Source of the DNA: Lycium barbarum
Taxonomy: Eukaryota > Streptophyta > Magnoliopsida > Solanales > Solanaceae
Reading direction: 5' to 3'
Length of the DNA: 64,000 nt
Assembly: GCF_019175385.1 (NCBI RefSeq)
Contig: NC_083339.1
Span: forward strand, 82,882,120 to 82,946,119
The position numbers were made by a program, and so were the translations under genes. Below, in pieces: positions 21,358 to 33,304 of this stretch; position 1 is the first letter of the stretch; each line of letters opens with the position of its first letter. The notes beneath the pieces were generated by a model. That model did not search any database. It was given only the letters and a program-made list of their open reading frames with translations, and was not told the DNA's origin.

Positions 21358-21426
<69 letters not shown>
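21358..21426 (+). repeat. 69-base poly(A) run
   Basis: Uninterrupted A tract 115 bp after the 5S-like segment. Could be the tail of a retroposed RNA or a slippage or assembly product. No clear TSD was found around it. Confidence 0.95.
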
Positions 21427-21428
<2 letters not shown>

Positions 21429-21959
21429 TACAACACCGCTTGGGAAATTGAGCGAATTTGAATAACAGTCAGAGACGTTCGTCAGTAAAGTATGAGTAAA
21501 TATATCCATATGTGTGTATGTGTATGTGTATGTGTATATGTGTGGGTGTATGATTTTCGTTTGGTGCCCATGTGGGATAAGAGTCGAGTCCCGGCAACCA
21601 AGGTTGTGGTAGACGAAAGGTTTTACTACACCGAATACGTGAAGCGAAGCGGGGGCGACGATCCGAATGTTGTCAAGGGATAGAAAATCCCCAATTGCAT
21701 TATAACTTAGTTTGGGACGACGATGTCTGAAAGAGGAAATGAGTATGGAGGGTAGGAAAGATGAAAGATAATCAGTGTGAATAAGTGGGATCTTTGAAAG
21801 AGTTGATACGCGAGACGCAAGACAATTTGTGTGACAGCTTGGCGAATAAGTTTACAAATAAAGGGAAATTTTTCATGAATCATTGGAGCCTTAATAAGAG
21901 TGATTTGATCCTAATTCGGATTCTATCTGCTATACTTTTGCACTCCCGATTTTGATAAG
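21427..21959 (+). other. Interior of element B, no gene recognised
   Basis: Includes a short TGTGTA-type repeat (about 21512-21550) and a 63-codon forward frame (21492-21683) with no known motif. Otherwise unassigned. Confidence 0.5.
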
Positions 21960-22850
21960 GCTCTGTCTATTACGCCTCTATGCTTCTGGCTTCGATTGTG
22001 TTCCCATTTGATACACCTTGCTACATCTGGTTCTGAATTTGATTTTGGTTGAAATACCTCTGCATGATTAGTTCTGATTGCGAATCCGTCTGACACATCT
22101 CTGTATGTCTGACTCTGGATGCGAACCTGTCTGATATGCCTCTGCACGTCTGATTTTGATCACGCGTTTGTCTGATACATCTCGGTATGTCTGATTCTGA
22201 TTTCGACTCTGTCCGATACATTTCTGCCTGTCTGACTTTGGTCACGATTCTGTGTGATATAGTTCTGTACGGCTGATTCCGGTTTCGAATCTGTCCGATC
22301 TGATTCCGTACGTCTGACCCTGATTTTGAATCTGTCTGATAAATCTCCGGTATGTTCGTATGTGGATCTGTTTCGCCTTCTTAAGCGGCCCGTATGCTAC
22401 TATGGCCAAGATGGCCCATGAGTTTGTACATGTGTGTGCATTTGGGCGATGTATATTCCGCCACCTTTATGATTTTGATATGACTGTTCTGCACGGGCGA
22501 CTGCTTAAGATAAGTGTTCGATAAGTGTTTGTGTGACTTCTGTTGTTAATTTTCAGCTCGACCAACGTATGTTGAGTCTGAATGAGTCTGAATACGATGA
22601 TCTGGTTGTGAGTTCGTTTGGGGTGACAGCATATTTCAGTGTGTTTGATTCTGATTACGAATTCGTCTGATACGCCTTGGTACGTCTGACTCCGACCTCA
22701 TATTTGTCTGACATACTTCTGTACCTCTGATTTTGACTATGAGCCGTCTGCCATAGTCTAGTATGTCTGCCTCCGATTACGAGTTCGTTCGATATGCTGC
22801 TAGGCGTCCGGTCCTAGTTTTGAATCCGTGATGTAAAGTGTTTGGTATGA
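21960..22850 (+). repeat. Degenerate 41-bp tandem repeats in element B
   Basis: About nine units to 22355 and about four more from 22640, each built on TCTGATAC..CTCTGTATG followed by TCTGACTCTGATT.CGAA. Units differ at many positions, so the array is old relative to the insertion. The gap holds a copy of the LTR inverted-repeat segment (TTAAGCGGCCCG ... CGGGCGACTGCTTAAG). Confidence 0.75.
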
Positions 22851-22959
22851 TTTTGAATTCGTTGCTGTGAACTGTCCAGTATGAAGTGGGATTACGATAA
22901 TGTGGTAGGGAACTCAGTAGTGTGATAAGGAATGACATTAGCTATGATGTCTGGAAAGC

Positions 22960-24324
22960 GTTTGTCCGTTACAGAAGATAGCGTGTGGGCCCTTAATAAA
23001 ACAAAGGCCCAGTTTGAAATCTCGCCTGAAGGAGTATTATTATACGACGGCAGATTCTGTGTACCGGGCATTGCGGGCTTACGACGGTAGATTATGGGCG
23101 AGGCACATCATGCACGATATTCTGTTCGTCCTGGTTCCACTAAGATGTATCGGGATCTCAGCTGTTTGTATTGGTGGGACAGCATGAAGAAAGATATTGC
23201 CGAGTTTGTTAGTCAGTGCCCAAAATGCCAACAAGTTAAGATCGAGCATCAGAAGCCCGGTGGATCACTACAGGAGATGGAAATTCCAGCCTGGAAATGG
23301 GAGATGATTAATATGGACTTCATTGTTGGGTTGTCGCGTACTCTACGCAGGTACGACTCTATTTGGGTTATTGTGGACAGGCTGACGAACTCAGCCCATT
23401 TTCCTTCCGGTCCGGACTCTTTATTTGGCTGAGGATTATGCCAGATTATATATATCAGAGGGATAGTCAGACTTCACGGAGTCCCTGTATTATTACTGAC
23501 CGAGGTGCCCAGTTTACAGATAATTTCTGGAGGTCATTTCAGGAGGGATTAGGGACTCAGGTGAGCCTCAGTACAGCTTTTCATCCTCAGACTGACGGGC
23601 CTGCGTTATTGGTTTCAGGGGCAGTTGGGATGATCATGTGCCGCTTATAGAGTTTGCCTACAATAGCAGTTATCACTCCAGCATTCAGATGGCCCCGTAC
23701 GAGGCCCTTTATGGCAGGAGATGTAGATCTCCTATTGGTTGGTTTGACGTCGGCGAGACTAAGTTGGTTGGGCCAAATGTGATCCAGGAAGCTGTAGATA
23801 AGGTGAAGTTTATTCGGGAGCGACTATTGGCTGCTCGGAGCCAACTGAAAGCTTATGCTGATAGACGACGTCGACCGTTGGAGTTTTAGATTGGCGACTG
23901 GGTATTCCTGAAGGTGTCGCCCATGAAGGGCGTTATGAGATTTGGCAAGAAGGGTAAGTTGAGCCCGCGGTACATCGGGCCATACCAGATTGTTCGGAGG
24001 ATAGGCGCAGTCGCCTACGAGCTACACTTGCCATCCGATTTGGAGGCCGTGCACCCGGTGTTTCATGTATCTATGTGGCGGAAGGGTAATGGTAATCTTT
24101 CCAGGATATTCCCAGTAGATGATCTTCAGGTGACGGAGCAGTTGTCTTATGACGAGCAGCCGGTGGCTATTCTGGATCGTCAGGTGAGGAGATTGCGCAC
24201 TAAGGAGGTGCCTTCTGTCAAAGTTCTATGGCGCAATAATAACCGGGAAGAGATGACTTGGGAGGCGGAGGATGAGATGAAGAAGCGATACCCCCATTTA
24301 TTCCCTACGCCTCTTGTAATCTAG
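22960..24324 (+). pseudogene. Element B pol remnant: broken integrase plus chromodomain
   Basis: Homology starts in the RNase H-integrase linker. In order: integrase zinc region with CPKCQQVK (its His side reads HHARYSVRPG, the second His replaced by Arg); WKWEMINMDF with the first catalytic Asp; a frameshift near 23400; IITDRGAQFT with the second Asp; HPQTDG; then a deletion that removes the segment carrying the catalytic Glu and shifts frame (near 23600). [18 protein letters not shown], the SPMKGVMRFGKKGKLSPRYI block and a Tekay/Del-type chromodomain (about 24140-24310) follow, ending TAG at 24322. In-frame TAGs at about 23088 and 23887 replace Gln. No working integrase can be made. Confidence 0.9.
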
Positions 24325-24423
24325 ACTTTTGTATTTATTGTACCAATGAACGGATGGACCATGTGTGCTATTTATAAAAATGGTTTTCCCGTTATGTTTG
24401 TGAGTCTTCATAAGATTTATTTA

Positions 24424-24458
24424 ACATTCGGGGACGAATGTTCTTAAGGGGGGGAGAA
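24424..24458 (+). other. Pre-tract palindrome and polypurine tract (element B)
   Basis: ACATTCG, loop GGGA, CGAATGT (24424-24441), then TTCTTAAGGGGGGGAGAA ending directly at the 3' LTR. Confidence 0.9.
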
Positions 24459-27387
24459 TGTTATGTCCCGTGTTTTTCGTATGATTGAAAATCGAGAAAT
24501 AATTACGACTTGTGTGTTGTAAGGATATGATTTGATTTTTGTGAATTTGACTATGTTGGTTATGGAATCTTTAATATTAAGACATCGGGGAAGGCCGAGG
24601 GTAAATTTGGAATTTCGGAAATTAGTTTCGGGAATTACAAAACGGGTCGTTTTATGAATTGGGCCAAGAAAAATATAACACAAATGAGGCCCAAGAATTC
24701 TTGAAGGGGCCGGCCAAAGGCCAAAGCCCAACCCATTTTTAATGTCATGTGTTGAGCACATGACTTATACAATTGGATATATATCACTTCACACTTAGAA
24801 TTTATCAAGAAAAAAATCACATTTCCACTTTGACTCAAAAGAGAGCTCTCGGCCGAAGGAGAGAAAAGGAGAAAGAAAGATTTTCCAAGCTTTGTTGTTA
24901 AGCAAAAATTCTTGTTCTTCCCATAGTTGTGAAGTACTCAAGGCCCTCTTCAACGGGGTATAATTAGTTTGGCACAAGAACCTCGTTTGCGACAAGTCGG
25001 AAATTCAAGAAAAGGTAAGAATTTTGCCCCTCTAATGTTATAGAATTGGTATGAATGTGTTGATGATTGAGAATAGACGAGAATTTCGTAGTTTTAATGT
25101 GTGTGCGAAACCGTGGGTGTATGTATACTTGGTGTTGTGGCCGTGTGCCCTAGGAGGAAGAAGGAATATGAATTTGATCTTGTTTAGTTGGCATAATGTG
25201 TTGTTGTGATTCTTGTGTCGTAAATGATTGATTGATGAATTAAATTGGCGTTGGGAAAATGATTTTGGATATTATCGGAAAGCGTATACCTTTGGTATCA
25301 TTATGTATATCATTGTATATTTAGGGTGCTAGAGACTTTAAATATGAATTTATAATGATGTTAATGAATTCGGAATGAAACGACGTGAGTTAGAATGTTC
25401 GTCGTGAATTGTTGATGTTTTGAAGAATTATGGAAAGTAATGGATTTTGGGGAAATTTCGTGTTTGGCTTGGATTGTAGTTAGGATGTGATTGTAGAAGT
25501 TTGAATGAGGAAATGAATACAATTATGTAGATATAGAATTGGGGTTTTGGAAGTTTGAATGAAAGTTGCCAACTTAAGTAATAAAGTTGAACTTTGAACC
25601 TAGAGTGGTTTCATTATTGCTTGTGTTGTTTGTTGATGTGTGGGCTGTTGTTATTGATATATTTTGAGCCGAGCTAAGTCTCGGGGATGTTTGATTTATA
25701 GGGGAAATGCTGCCGAAATTTCGGTATGCAAAAATGAAGTTAATGGCATTTTTAGCCTAAAAATCTCAATTGGTAACTTTGGCCATTTGCAGATTTCAGG
25801 CGAAACGGGACTGGACTTTTGGGAGAGCATACGACATCTGTGAGGTATGTAAAGTTCCCTACTCCTTCATTTGGCATGCCCTAGTGTCCTAGGCGAATAT
25901 TGGAACTTCCGGAGCATTTCTGCTCCTCGAAACCCGATCCACAGAAAAGTTACTATTCATGCAATTCAATTGAAGCCTAAGGGCTCTATTTTGGCTAGAA
26001 TGCCACCACTCGTCCGAAACCTATCAAAATGTGGTCGGGTAACCTAGAAACGATTATGTATGACCTTTGGCATATAAATGTTTGTAAAAATATGTTCGCC
26101 ACCTCGCTTTGACTCGAGGTGGGCCCGCTACCCCGAAACGCCCTATTTCTCTCATTGGGCTATCTTTGTGAATAGAGTTGGATATACTACTTCTGATTTT
26201 TGGAACTTCCTCCTACGGGGTATGTTCTGAACATTACGATGCGCCAAGTTATGTTTTGAACTATACGTACTATTTTGGAAACGTTTTGTGAAATGAAACC
26301 TTATATCGACTAAGTATTCGATTATTTTGTACTATGGAACGATTTGTGAAACTATTATGTTTTGAAGACTATTTTGAAGTATGATTTGCATTTGTTTGCT
26401 CACGACTCTGCTCGTGCCTTATTATGACTTCGTTCACCGGTTCCCGGGCCGGTTTTGATTCGTGCGCCTTATGACAAATTCGGCCGTATGCTGTGTTACG
26501 GTTCCCGAGGCTTCGCCATAGGGCCGGGTTCCGTTTGGAGTTATGCTGTGATATGGCTCGTGATGCGATACGCTCACCTATGATTATGTTTGTGTTCGGG
26601 GATGTACGGAGATTTGAAACCTTCTGGTGTTATGCTGTGTGTGGCGCCAGTGTCGGAGTGGCGACCACGTTCTTGAGCTTTGCATGATTTTCGCCTGCAT
26701 TATGTATATGTATATGATTTGATACGGATTTTGACGCTCCGGTTTGTTCTCTACTTTGTCTTTTGATTTGCTTTCAGTTTGGTTCATATATCTGTACTCC
26801 GTGCTTTACATACTCAGTACATATTTCGTACTGACCCCCTCTCTTTGGGGGGCTGCGTTTCATGCCCGCAGGTACAGAAGCTCGTTTGGGAGATCCTCCG
26901 GTTTAGGCTACTCATTCTGCTGTGTTGAAGCGCTCCCCTTGATCTGGAGCCTAACTTTTGGTACATACCCCCCTGTTGTGTGTGCATTCTGTACATTTGA
27001 CTATTTGGGTACGGCGGGGCCCTGTCTCGCCATCTGTCTTTGTTTTGAGTTCGTAGAGGCCTGTAGTCATATATGTGGGGCGAGGGTCCTATGTATGTTT
27101 GTTCGATTTTGTTTTTGGTCTTAAAGCGGTCTGTTTGTTATGATGGCCCTAAATGGCCCTTATGCTTATATTTGCGCCTTTGACCGGCGATGGCCATTCC
27201 GCCGCTCAGTTTGTATTTGATATGACACTCTGATTTGTGCGACCGCTTAAGACATATTTTGATATAACCTATGTTTGCTATGATTTTGTAAAATTCTGAA
27301 ATAAGTTTGGATTTGGTACCGAATATGCGATTGGTCTGGGTACCCAGGTAGGGTGCCAGTCGCGGCCCACGGGGCTGGGTCGTGACA
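24459..27387 (+). repeat. 3' LTR of element B
   Basis: Near-identical to 16913-19839. Differences seen include a 3-bp insertion near 26055 and single changes near 24528, 24547, 25452, 25611, 25700, 25885, 26407 and 27318. Hairpin module 26816-26871; probable TATA 24778-24784. Confidence 0.95.
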
Positions 27388-28281
27388 TATATGAACCTCG
27401 CGAGTCCCCCATGAGTGACGACTAGATGGAATAACCACTAGCGCGTGTGTACCGGGTTTGATGTTGGCTAATGCATTCGTTCATACATCATTCTCTTATC
27501 TTCGTATGTGATTTCAAGCCATATATGGCTTACATGATATAAAGATGGAATCTTATGGTTTACTCGCTTGAGATGAAAGAAAGATAGAATCCTTATGGTT
27601 TTGCTTGACTTAATAGATAGAAAAGTTGAATCCTTATGATAATATTTGTCCTAAAAGGATGGAATGATCGAATCGTTAGTAATATATCCATTTGTCTCTT
27701 ATTCTCCTTATATGATAAGTTTGGTTTTTTTAGTGTAGTATTCAATTCAATATGGCATAGTGGTGAAGCTAAGTTGAATTGATGCATTAAATGTTTCACT
27801 TCAATCTTTATATTCTGTATCTGTGTTCCCTTCATTATCGGGCTATGATACCTATGAGTACTATTGGTTGTACTCATACTACACTTGTTGCATCTTTATT
27901 TGGATGCAGATGCCGACCCCGTTCCTGTTCCAGGCCTCGGGAGGTAGTCCATCGGAGATTTCAAGGTGAGGCATTAGTCCTATCAGCAACCCTGGATCTC
28001 TCTCTATCTTTATTTTTTTCATTGTTTCCTTTCCAAACAGTTGTTACTTTTCAGTATTATGTCTTCCAATAATTATTGGAAGCTCTTGTACAAGTCAGAC
28101 TAGGTTTTGGGGACTGCAGTGATTAAATATTTTTGCACTTTTTATATGTTAAGGATCATTAAGTGGTACTTTTATTGTGTTTACTTCCGCTTATTTCTAA
28201 AATGATTAAAGGTATTGGGGATGGTCCGCCTACCGGGGGGATAGAGTAGGTGCCATCATGATCCGTGAAATGGGCGTGATA
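27388..28281 (+). repeat. Old LTR F1, piece 3 of 3
   Basis: Opens with the second TATAT, continues the F-type sequence (CGCGAGTCCCCCATGAG), then GGGCTATGATACCTATGAGTA, CAGGCCTCGGGAGG and TTATTGGAAGCTCTTGTAC, all matched in F2 at 43210-43720. Ends near GGGCGTGATA, a decayed GGGTCGTGACA. No gene. Confidence 0.75.
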
Positions 28282-29173
28282 ATGCCATTGTACGAAACAT
28301 ATGTTTCAAGTCATTTTGAAAAAATGAACTCCACATGTAACAAAGAAGTATTGTGTAGGGATTAATATATAGTGAATCGCACTACACCTAAAATTACTTT
28401 GGCATAAGATTTGAATCTCACCAAAGACCCCTCTCATATCTTTTCTTCCCTTCCTATTTACAAGTACACCCGTCCCCAGAAAATAAAAAAAATACATCAT
28501 GATCTTCTAAACTAAAAATTTATAATTTTGAAAACCAAGTGTGATTTGAAAAATTCCTTAATGGAAAGGATGAAAATCATTTTTCGCCCCAATTTTGCTT
28601 TAAAAATTAAATACCTCTCTCAAATTTGAATCATACGAAAATAGCAATTTTAGTCCTTGTGTTATTACCTTGTTCTGAATTTTGTCCTTTTGTTATAGAA
28701 CTAAGCACATTTGATCTTTTATTAAATAGAGTGTGAAAATTTTAAATATTTTTATGCATTGTTGGAGGAACTAATAACAACCCAGTATAACATAAACAAT
28801 CTCTTCACACTTTTATCAGAACCAATCTTTTTATATAATGTTCACTGATAAAGCTTCAAGGGAAGAGTACGAGAATAAAACCCAATATATAATAATAATA
28901 AATAAGATAACCCAATACATGATAATAACAAATAACATAGCAAAATCGCATTGGAAACTACCAGTACAATGGGTTTGCTTATTCAATGCTTTTTTGAAAA
29001 GTGACAAAAGCTTAACAAATTCTTTCCAAAGCCTAGAAATGAGAATGGATAGCAAATGTGTGATTCAACTGTTGTGTCCTTTATGCAATGCCTATTCTCC
29101 CCACCATATTCTATGCAAATCCTATTTTCCCTTTTATTATACTTTCTCTTATTCTTTTTTCAACGGCTGTTAG
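28282..29173 (+). other. AT-rich unassigned stretch
   Basis: No LTR ends, transposon protein or host gene recognised. A 111-codon forward frame (28838-29173) and overlapping minus frames have low-complexity, AT-driven composition. May be original host intergenic DNA or an old MITE. Confidence 0.4.
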
Positions 29174-31039
29174 TGTAACGACCCGGTAGGTCGTTTTGAT
29201 GATTTTATCCCTTTTTTCCCAAACGACCCTTCCCTTAGCTTTATTTTGGCGTATTTGACTTGCGGTAATGGGTGGCGTGATTATCGAGTCTATCAGACTA
29301 GTATTGGAGAGGAAAATCCTAGTTTTGAGTTCTTAAGTTTGGTTTTGGGAAAATTTTTGACCAATAGTTGACTTTTAGGTAAACGTGTTCGGAACTGAAT
29401 TCCGACAAATCTATTAGGTCCAGAACATGGTTTTTGACTTAGTTAGATGGTTCGTACATGTCTCGAGGGGTTCAGAAAGGTTTTTCGTGTTTGGTTGCTA
29501 AGCTTTGAGTTTTGATAAAGTTGGAGCAATTGTGTAGAAAACGTGCCTTAATGAAGTTTGATCAGTGTTTTGAGTGCTTGAGCAAGTCGTCATTTATACC
29601 CAAGTTGCCTGTTTGGTTTGTGTTCGTGGGGCCCCGAATGAGTTTCGAGCATTGGATCAAAATTTGGAGCATGTTTTGGTTGCTGGTTTCTGGTGTTTCA
29701 CACCTGCAAGAATTAGCTCACATCTGCGAAGCCCCACCTGAGCAAGGTGGGCCGTAGGTGCGAGAGAGGGGAATTTGGGCTGAGCTCTCACCTGCAAGAT
29801 TTGTTTCGCATGAGCGGGGCCGCCCCTCCGTGGAATTGTCCGCACCTGTGGACTTAGGCTTGGTTAGTGGACCTCATATCTGCGAGGCTTGGGTCGCAAA
29901 AGCGGGCCCACTAGTGCGTGGAATGAGCCGTTTTTGCGGCTATCGCTGAAGAGAAAAACTTTTAGTCCCCAATTTCGATTTTAGACTTCATCTTCACATA
30001 ACTCAAGTTCTAGAGCTCGGTTTTTGGGGAAATCAAGTGCTAAGCCCAAGATTCTCCATTGGGGTAAGTTTCTAACCATCTTCTAAGTGATTAATCATGA
30101 ATATATCCATTGATTACTGATTCTATTTATGGTTTAGGATTGTAGAATAAAGGTTTTTCCATAATGTAGGTTTAAGGGGAATTAATAAAATTGAAGGATC
30201 ATTTGTGATTAGAATTCCATGATTTTTAGGATTATGATTATTGAGACTATGGATAAGACGAATTGAAGTTAAATCTCTAGTTTTACCCTTGGGGGTTGGG
30301 CTTGATAATTTTGGTTCCTTTTTTGGGTTCCGAGTAGAAGTATATCAATATGGGTATCACTGGATTAATTTAACCTCGTAGAATACTATTTTCCATATAT
30401 TAAACCCGATTTACAAAAAAAAATACTGGTTTGACCTTCGGGGTTTGGGATTAGCTTTTAGGATGGCTTGTTGGACCTAAATTATTAACGTACAAATATG
30501 GGTTTCTATGGACTGGTGTGTTAATGTAAACTTTGTGTTTTGATAGGCTTTGCTCGTTTGGAGGCGCTCCGGAAGGGGAAGGCTCACGTTTGAGTGTTCG
30601 TGGCTCCCGCTCTGCTTTCAAGGTAGGTTAGAGTTTACTCTTTTTGACTCTGATTGGAGGACTATATAGTTTATAAATGTTGATCAGGGGTATTGGGCGT
30701 AAAAAGGGGTCCCACCTTAGCTATTATGATGAACATTTGGGTGGGTACTAATGTATTTGCTTAGGTAATTAATGTATAGTAGAATCTTTTGACTAGACAC
30801 ATTGGTTTTGGTGATAAACCCCCTAGGTTGGTAAGGTTGTTGCTTATTTGGGCTATGATAGCCATGTTTGACTAATACGTGTACATATTGATTCATTTGC
30901 ATTCATCACTCCATATTTCGTTTAAGTCGTGGAAGTGGAATCATTCTTTACATTGAGTTGATATTACGGAATTTTGTGGTGTATACACATTCATCTCATA
31001 CTTCATGACTTTGTTGGCATATGTTACCATGCATGTTGT
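29174..31039 (+). repeat. Old LTR F2, piece 1 of 2
   Basis: Begins TGTAACGACCCGGTAGGTCG. Carries a GC-rich word cassette at 29690-29950 (CACCTGCAAG, CATCTGCGA, GCGGCTATCGC). Stops at 31039 where element G inserted and continues at 42979. Together about 2.8 kb. The outer flanks GTTAG and CTTAT do not form a clear TSD. Confidence 0.8.
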
Positions 31040-33205
31040 TATCACGCCCCGAACCTTGGCTTGGACGTAACACGGCACTAGGTGCCTGAATACATGTGGC
31101 CGAGCGAACCACATGGCTTGCTGAATCAACATGGGAAATGTACTGATGCAGAAAATAAGTTAAATCATGAATAGTGTGAATAAAACATGTGACATCATAA
31201 TAATATTGAAAAATGTTGTTTAAATCATGAGTGCGGAAAACAGTCTGAAAACATAGTTGTGTAGCCCACAAGGCTAAACATAACTGAATACTGAACATGA
31301 CACACTGACAAGTCTATGAAACCTTTGACATGAGTCTAAAATACTGAACTGGTGTTGGGACAAGGCCCCAGCTTACCTGACTGGCTAACATGGCATAACT
31401 GCTAAAAGTAAAGACAATGCTCTGAAGTAAATGAGGTTCACCAATAGCTGATAAGAGAAATCCTAGCGAGCAGATCCGTCGTCATGTAAATCAATGCCTG
31501 CATCTTGAAATGCAGGTCTCGGGCAAAAGGGACGCAAGTATATTTGAATTGTACTTGTATGTAAAACAACTGAAAGAAAGAACCGTAGGTGGGGTGCTCA
31601 GGGAATGGGCAGCCCAAATCAATAACAAGGATACATGAAGTAATCTGAAATTGAAATTATAACTGTAATTGTATACTGTAACTGAAACCCGAATATGACC
31701 ATGATCTGCATTATCAAGCTTTAACAGGAGTAAAACATTTTTAAGTATATATATGTGTGTGGCAGAGCATTAGTAAAATCGAATCTAATCCACCACGTGA
31801 GTGCGTGGCGTCTGGCTTCTGACCCGACCAGCTGAACCATCTCATACCTTGCCGGGGTATGAGATATGAACATGACATGAATGGATCCAATTAATAAAAT
31901 CCTATAAGGGTAACATGAAGAAATCATCCTAACTGGATGGATCGATCCTTATCCTACGTTGGCATGCGTGGTTTCAGACTATCTCAGCCTTCTTGGTAAT
32001 CTGTGCAACTCCCAAAAAATAAACATGAATATAGGTGGCATCTGAGCCCATGGGTTTTATAACATGACTTGTAAGCATGACTTGTGAACATGGCTTGTAA
32101 ACATGACTGCTAAACACGACTTGTAAGTATAATATTACAAGTATATAGATATATAACTTGTGTAAAGCATGAAAACATGTAAGATTCATGGAGTAGAGAA
32201 ATATTGATTCACGACTTGTAATTGAGAACCTATGGAACTCAAAACAGCAGTATTCGTGGATTACTGACAGGTTCATGATAATCAAAATGATATTCATGAA
32301 TACAAATAATGGAAACTTGATTGAGCATGATAATATAGAATTATTGACATGTATATAGGGTTTATCATGAACTGAAACATACTTCTCAAACGCTGAGGAG
32401 AAAATATGTTTCATGAATTAAACGTGGTGCAGGGAAGAACAACGACGTTCCCACACATGTATAGAAGCCCTACATACCTTAATTCCTTCCTTAAGTGTAC
32501 TACAACGTTCGTCGCCTCCTTTCGAATTTAATCTATATCAATAATGTCAATGGAATCAACATTACCAACAACATTCAAGTTGTGGCCATCTAGGGATTTT
32601 ATCGAACACTTGGTGGGCATAAAGCTCCACAACTTCCATTAATGGTGTTCTCTTCACCCAATTCCCATTATATTACGTCTAGGAAATTCTACAATATCAA
32701 TTAGTGTAACGACACATTTGGTTGTTACGGCTAGTTTGACCATATTGACCCTTTCCCAAGCTATATCAGCATATATTTGACTCGCGGCGATGGGTGGTAC
32801 GATTTTTGAGGTCATCGGATGCGAAATAGGTTGGGTTTTGTGAAATTAGATTTAAAGTGAAAAATGTTTGACCTGAAGTTGACTATTGGGTAAACGGACC
32901 TTTATCAGAAATTCATCAATTCTTAGTGGTCCGAATGATTTTTTAGAACTTGTGTGTATATTTGGTTCGGTTCCCAATGCACTCCGGTGCATTTTGGGAC
33001 TTGGGTTGGAAAGTTAGTTTTCAGGTATCGGGGGTCAAATTGGTTAACGAGGCCTCCGATGGGAATTCCGAGATCACGAGTGCATTCGTAGTGCGTTTTT
33101 AAGTATATTTGCATATTTGGTTTGTGTCCGGGAGGTTTCGGGATTGTTCCGGGTGTCGATTCCAAGATTGGAAGACACAAGAAATTTCTGGTGTCTGGTA
33201 AGTGT

Positions 33206-33304
33206 TAGAGCGGTGGGGTGACCGCTAAAGCAGTGAGTGCTAGAGCAGTGGGGTGATTGCTAAAGCTGTGAGCGCTAGAGCGGTGGGGTGACCGCTAAAG
33301 CGGC
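33206..33304 (+). repeat. 35-bp hairpin-forming repeats in solo LTR H
   Basis: Nearly three copies of TAGAGCGGTGGGGTGACCGC followed by TAAAGCAGTGAGTGC. Each has AGCGGT and ACCGCT arms able to pair. Just upstream of the possible TATA box. Confidence 0.85.

Larger units (their letters stand above)
16913..27387 (+). mobile_element. Young non-autonomous Ty3/Gypsy element B
   Basis: Complete 10.5-kb element: LTRs of 2927 and 2929 bp, perfect 5-bp TSD TATAT (16908-16912 and 27388-27392), primer site, leader stem-loop, polypurine tract. By hand I count about ten substitutions and two small indels between the LTRs (about 0.3-0.4%), so insertion was recent. The 4.6-kb interior lacks gag, protease, RT and RNase H, and keeps only a broken integrase-chromodomain segment. 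It must have moved using proteins from another element. Confidence 0.93.

Noticed and set aside
21960..22850. CRISPR-like periodic repeats
   Set aside because: Units are degenerate throughout with no constant repeat and variable spacer, and the context is a plant retrotransposon.
28838..29173. 111-codon forward frame as host gene
   Set aside because: AT-driven composition, no motif, and overlapped by an equally long minus frame.
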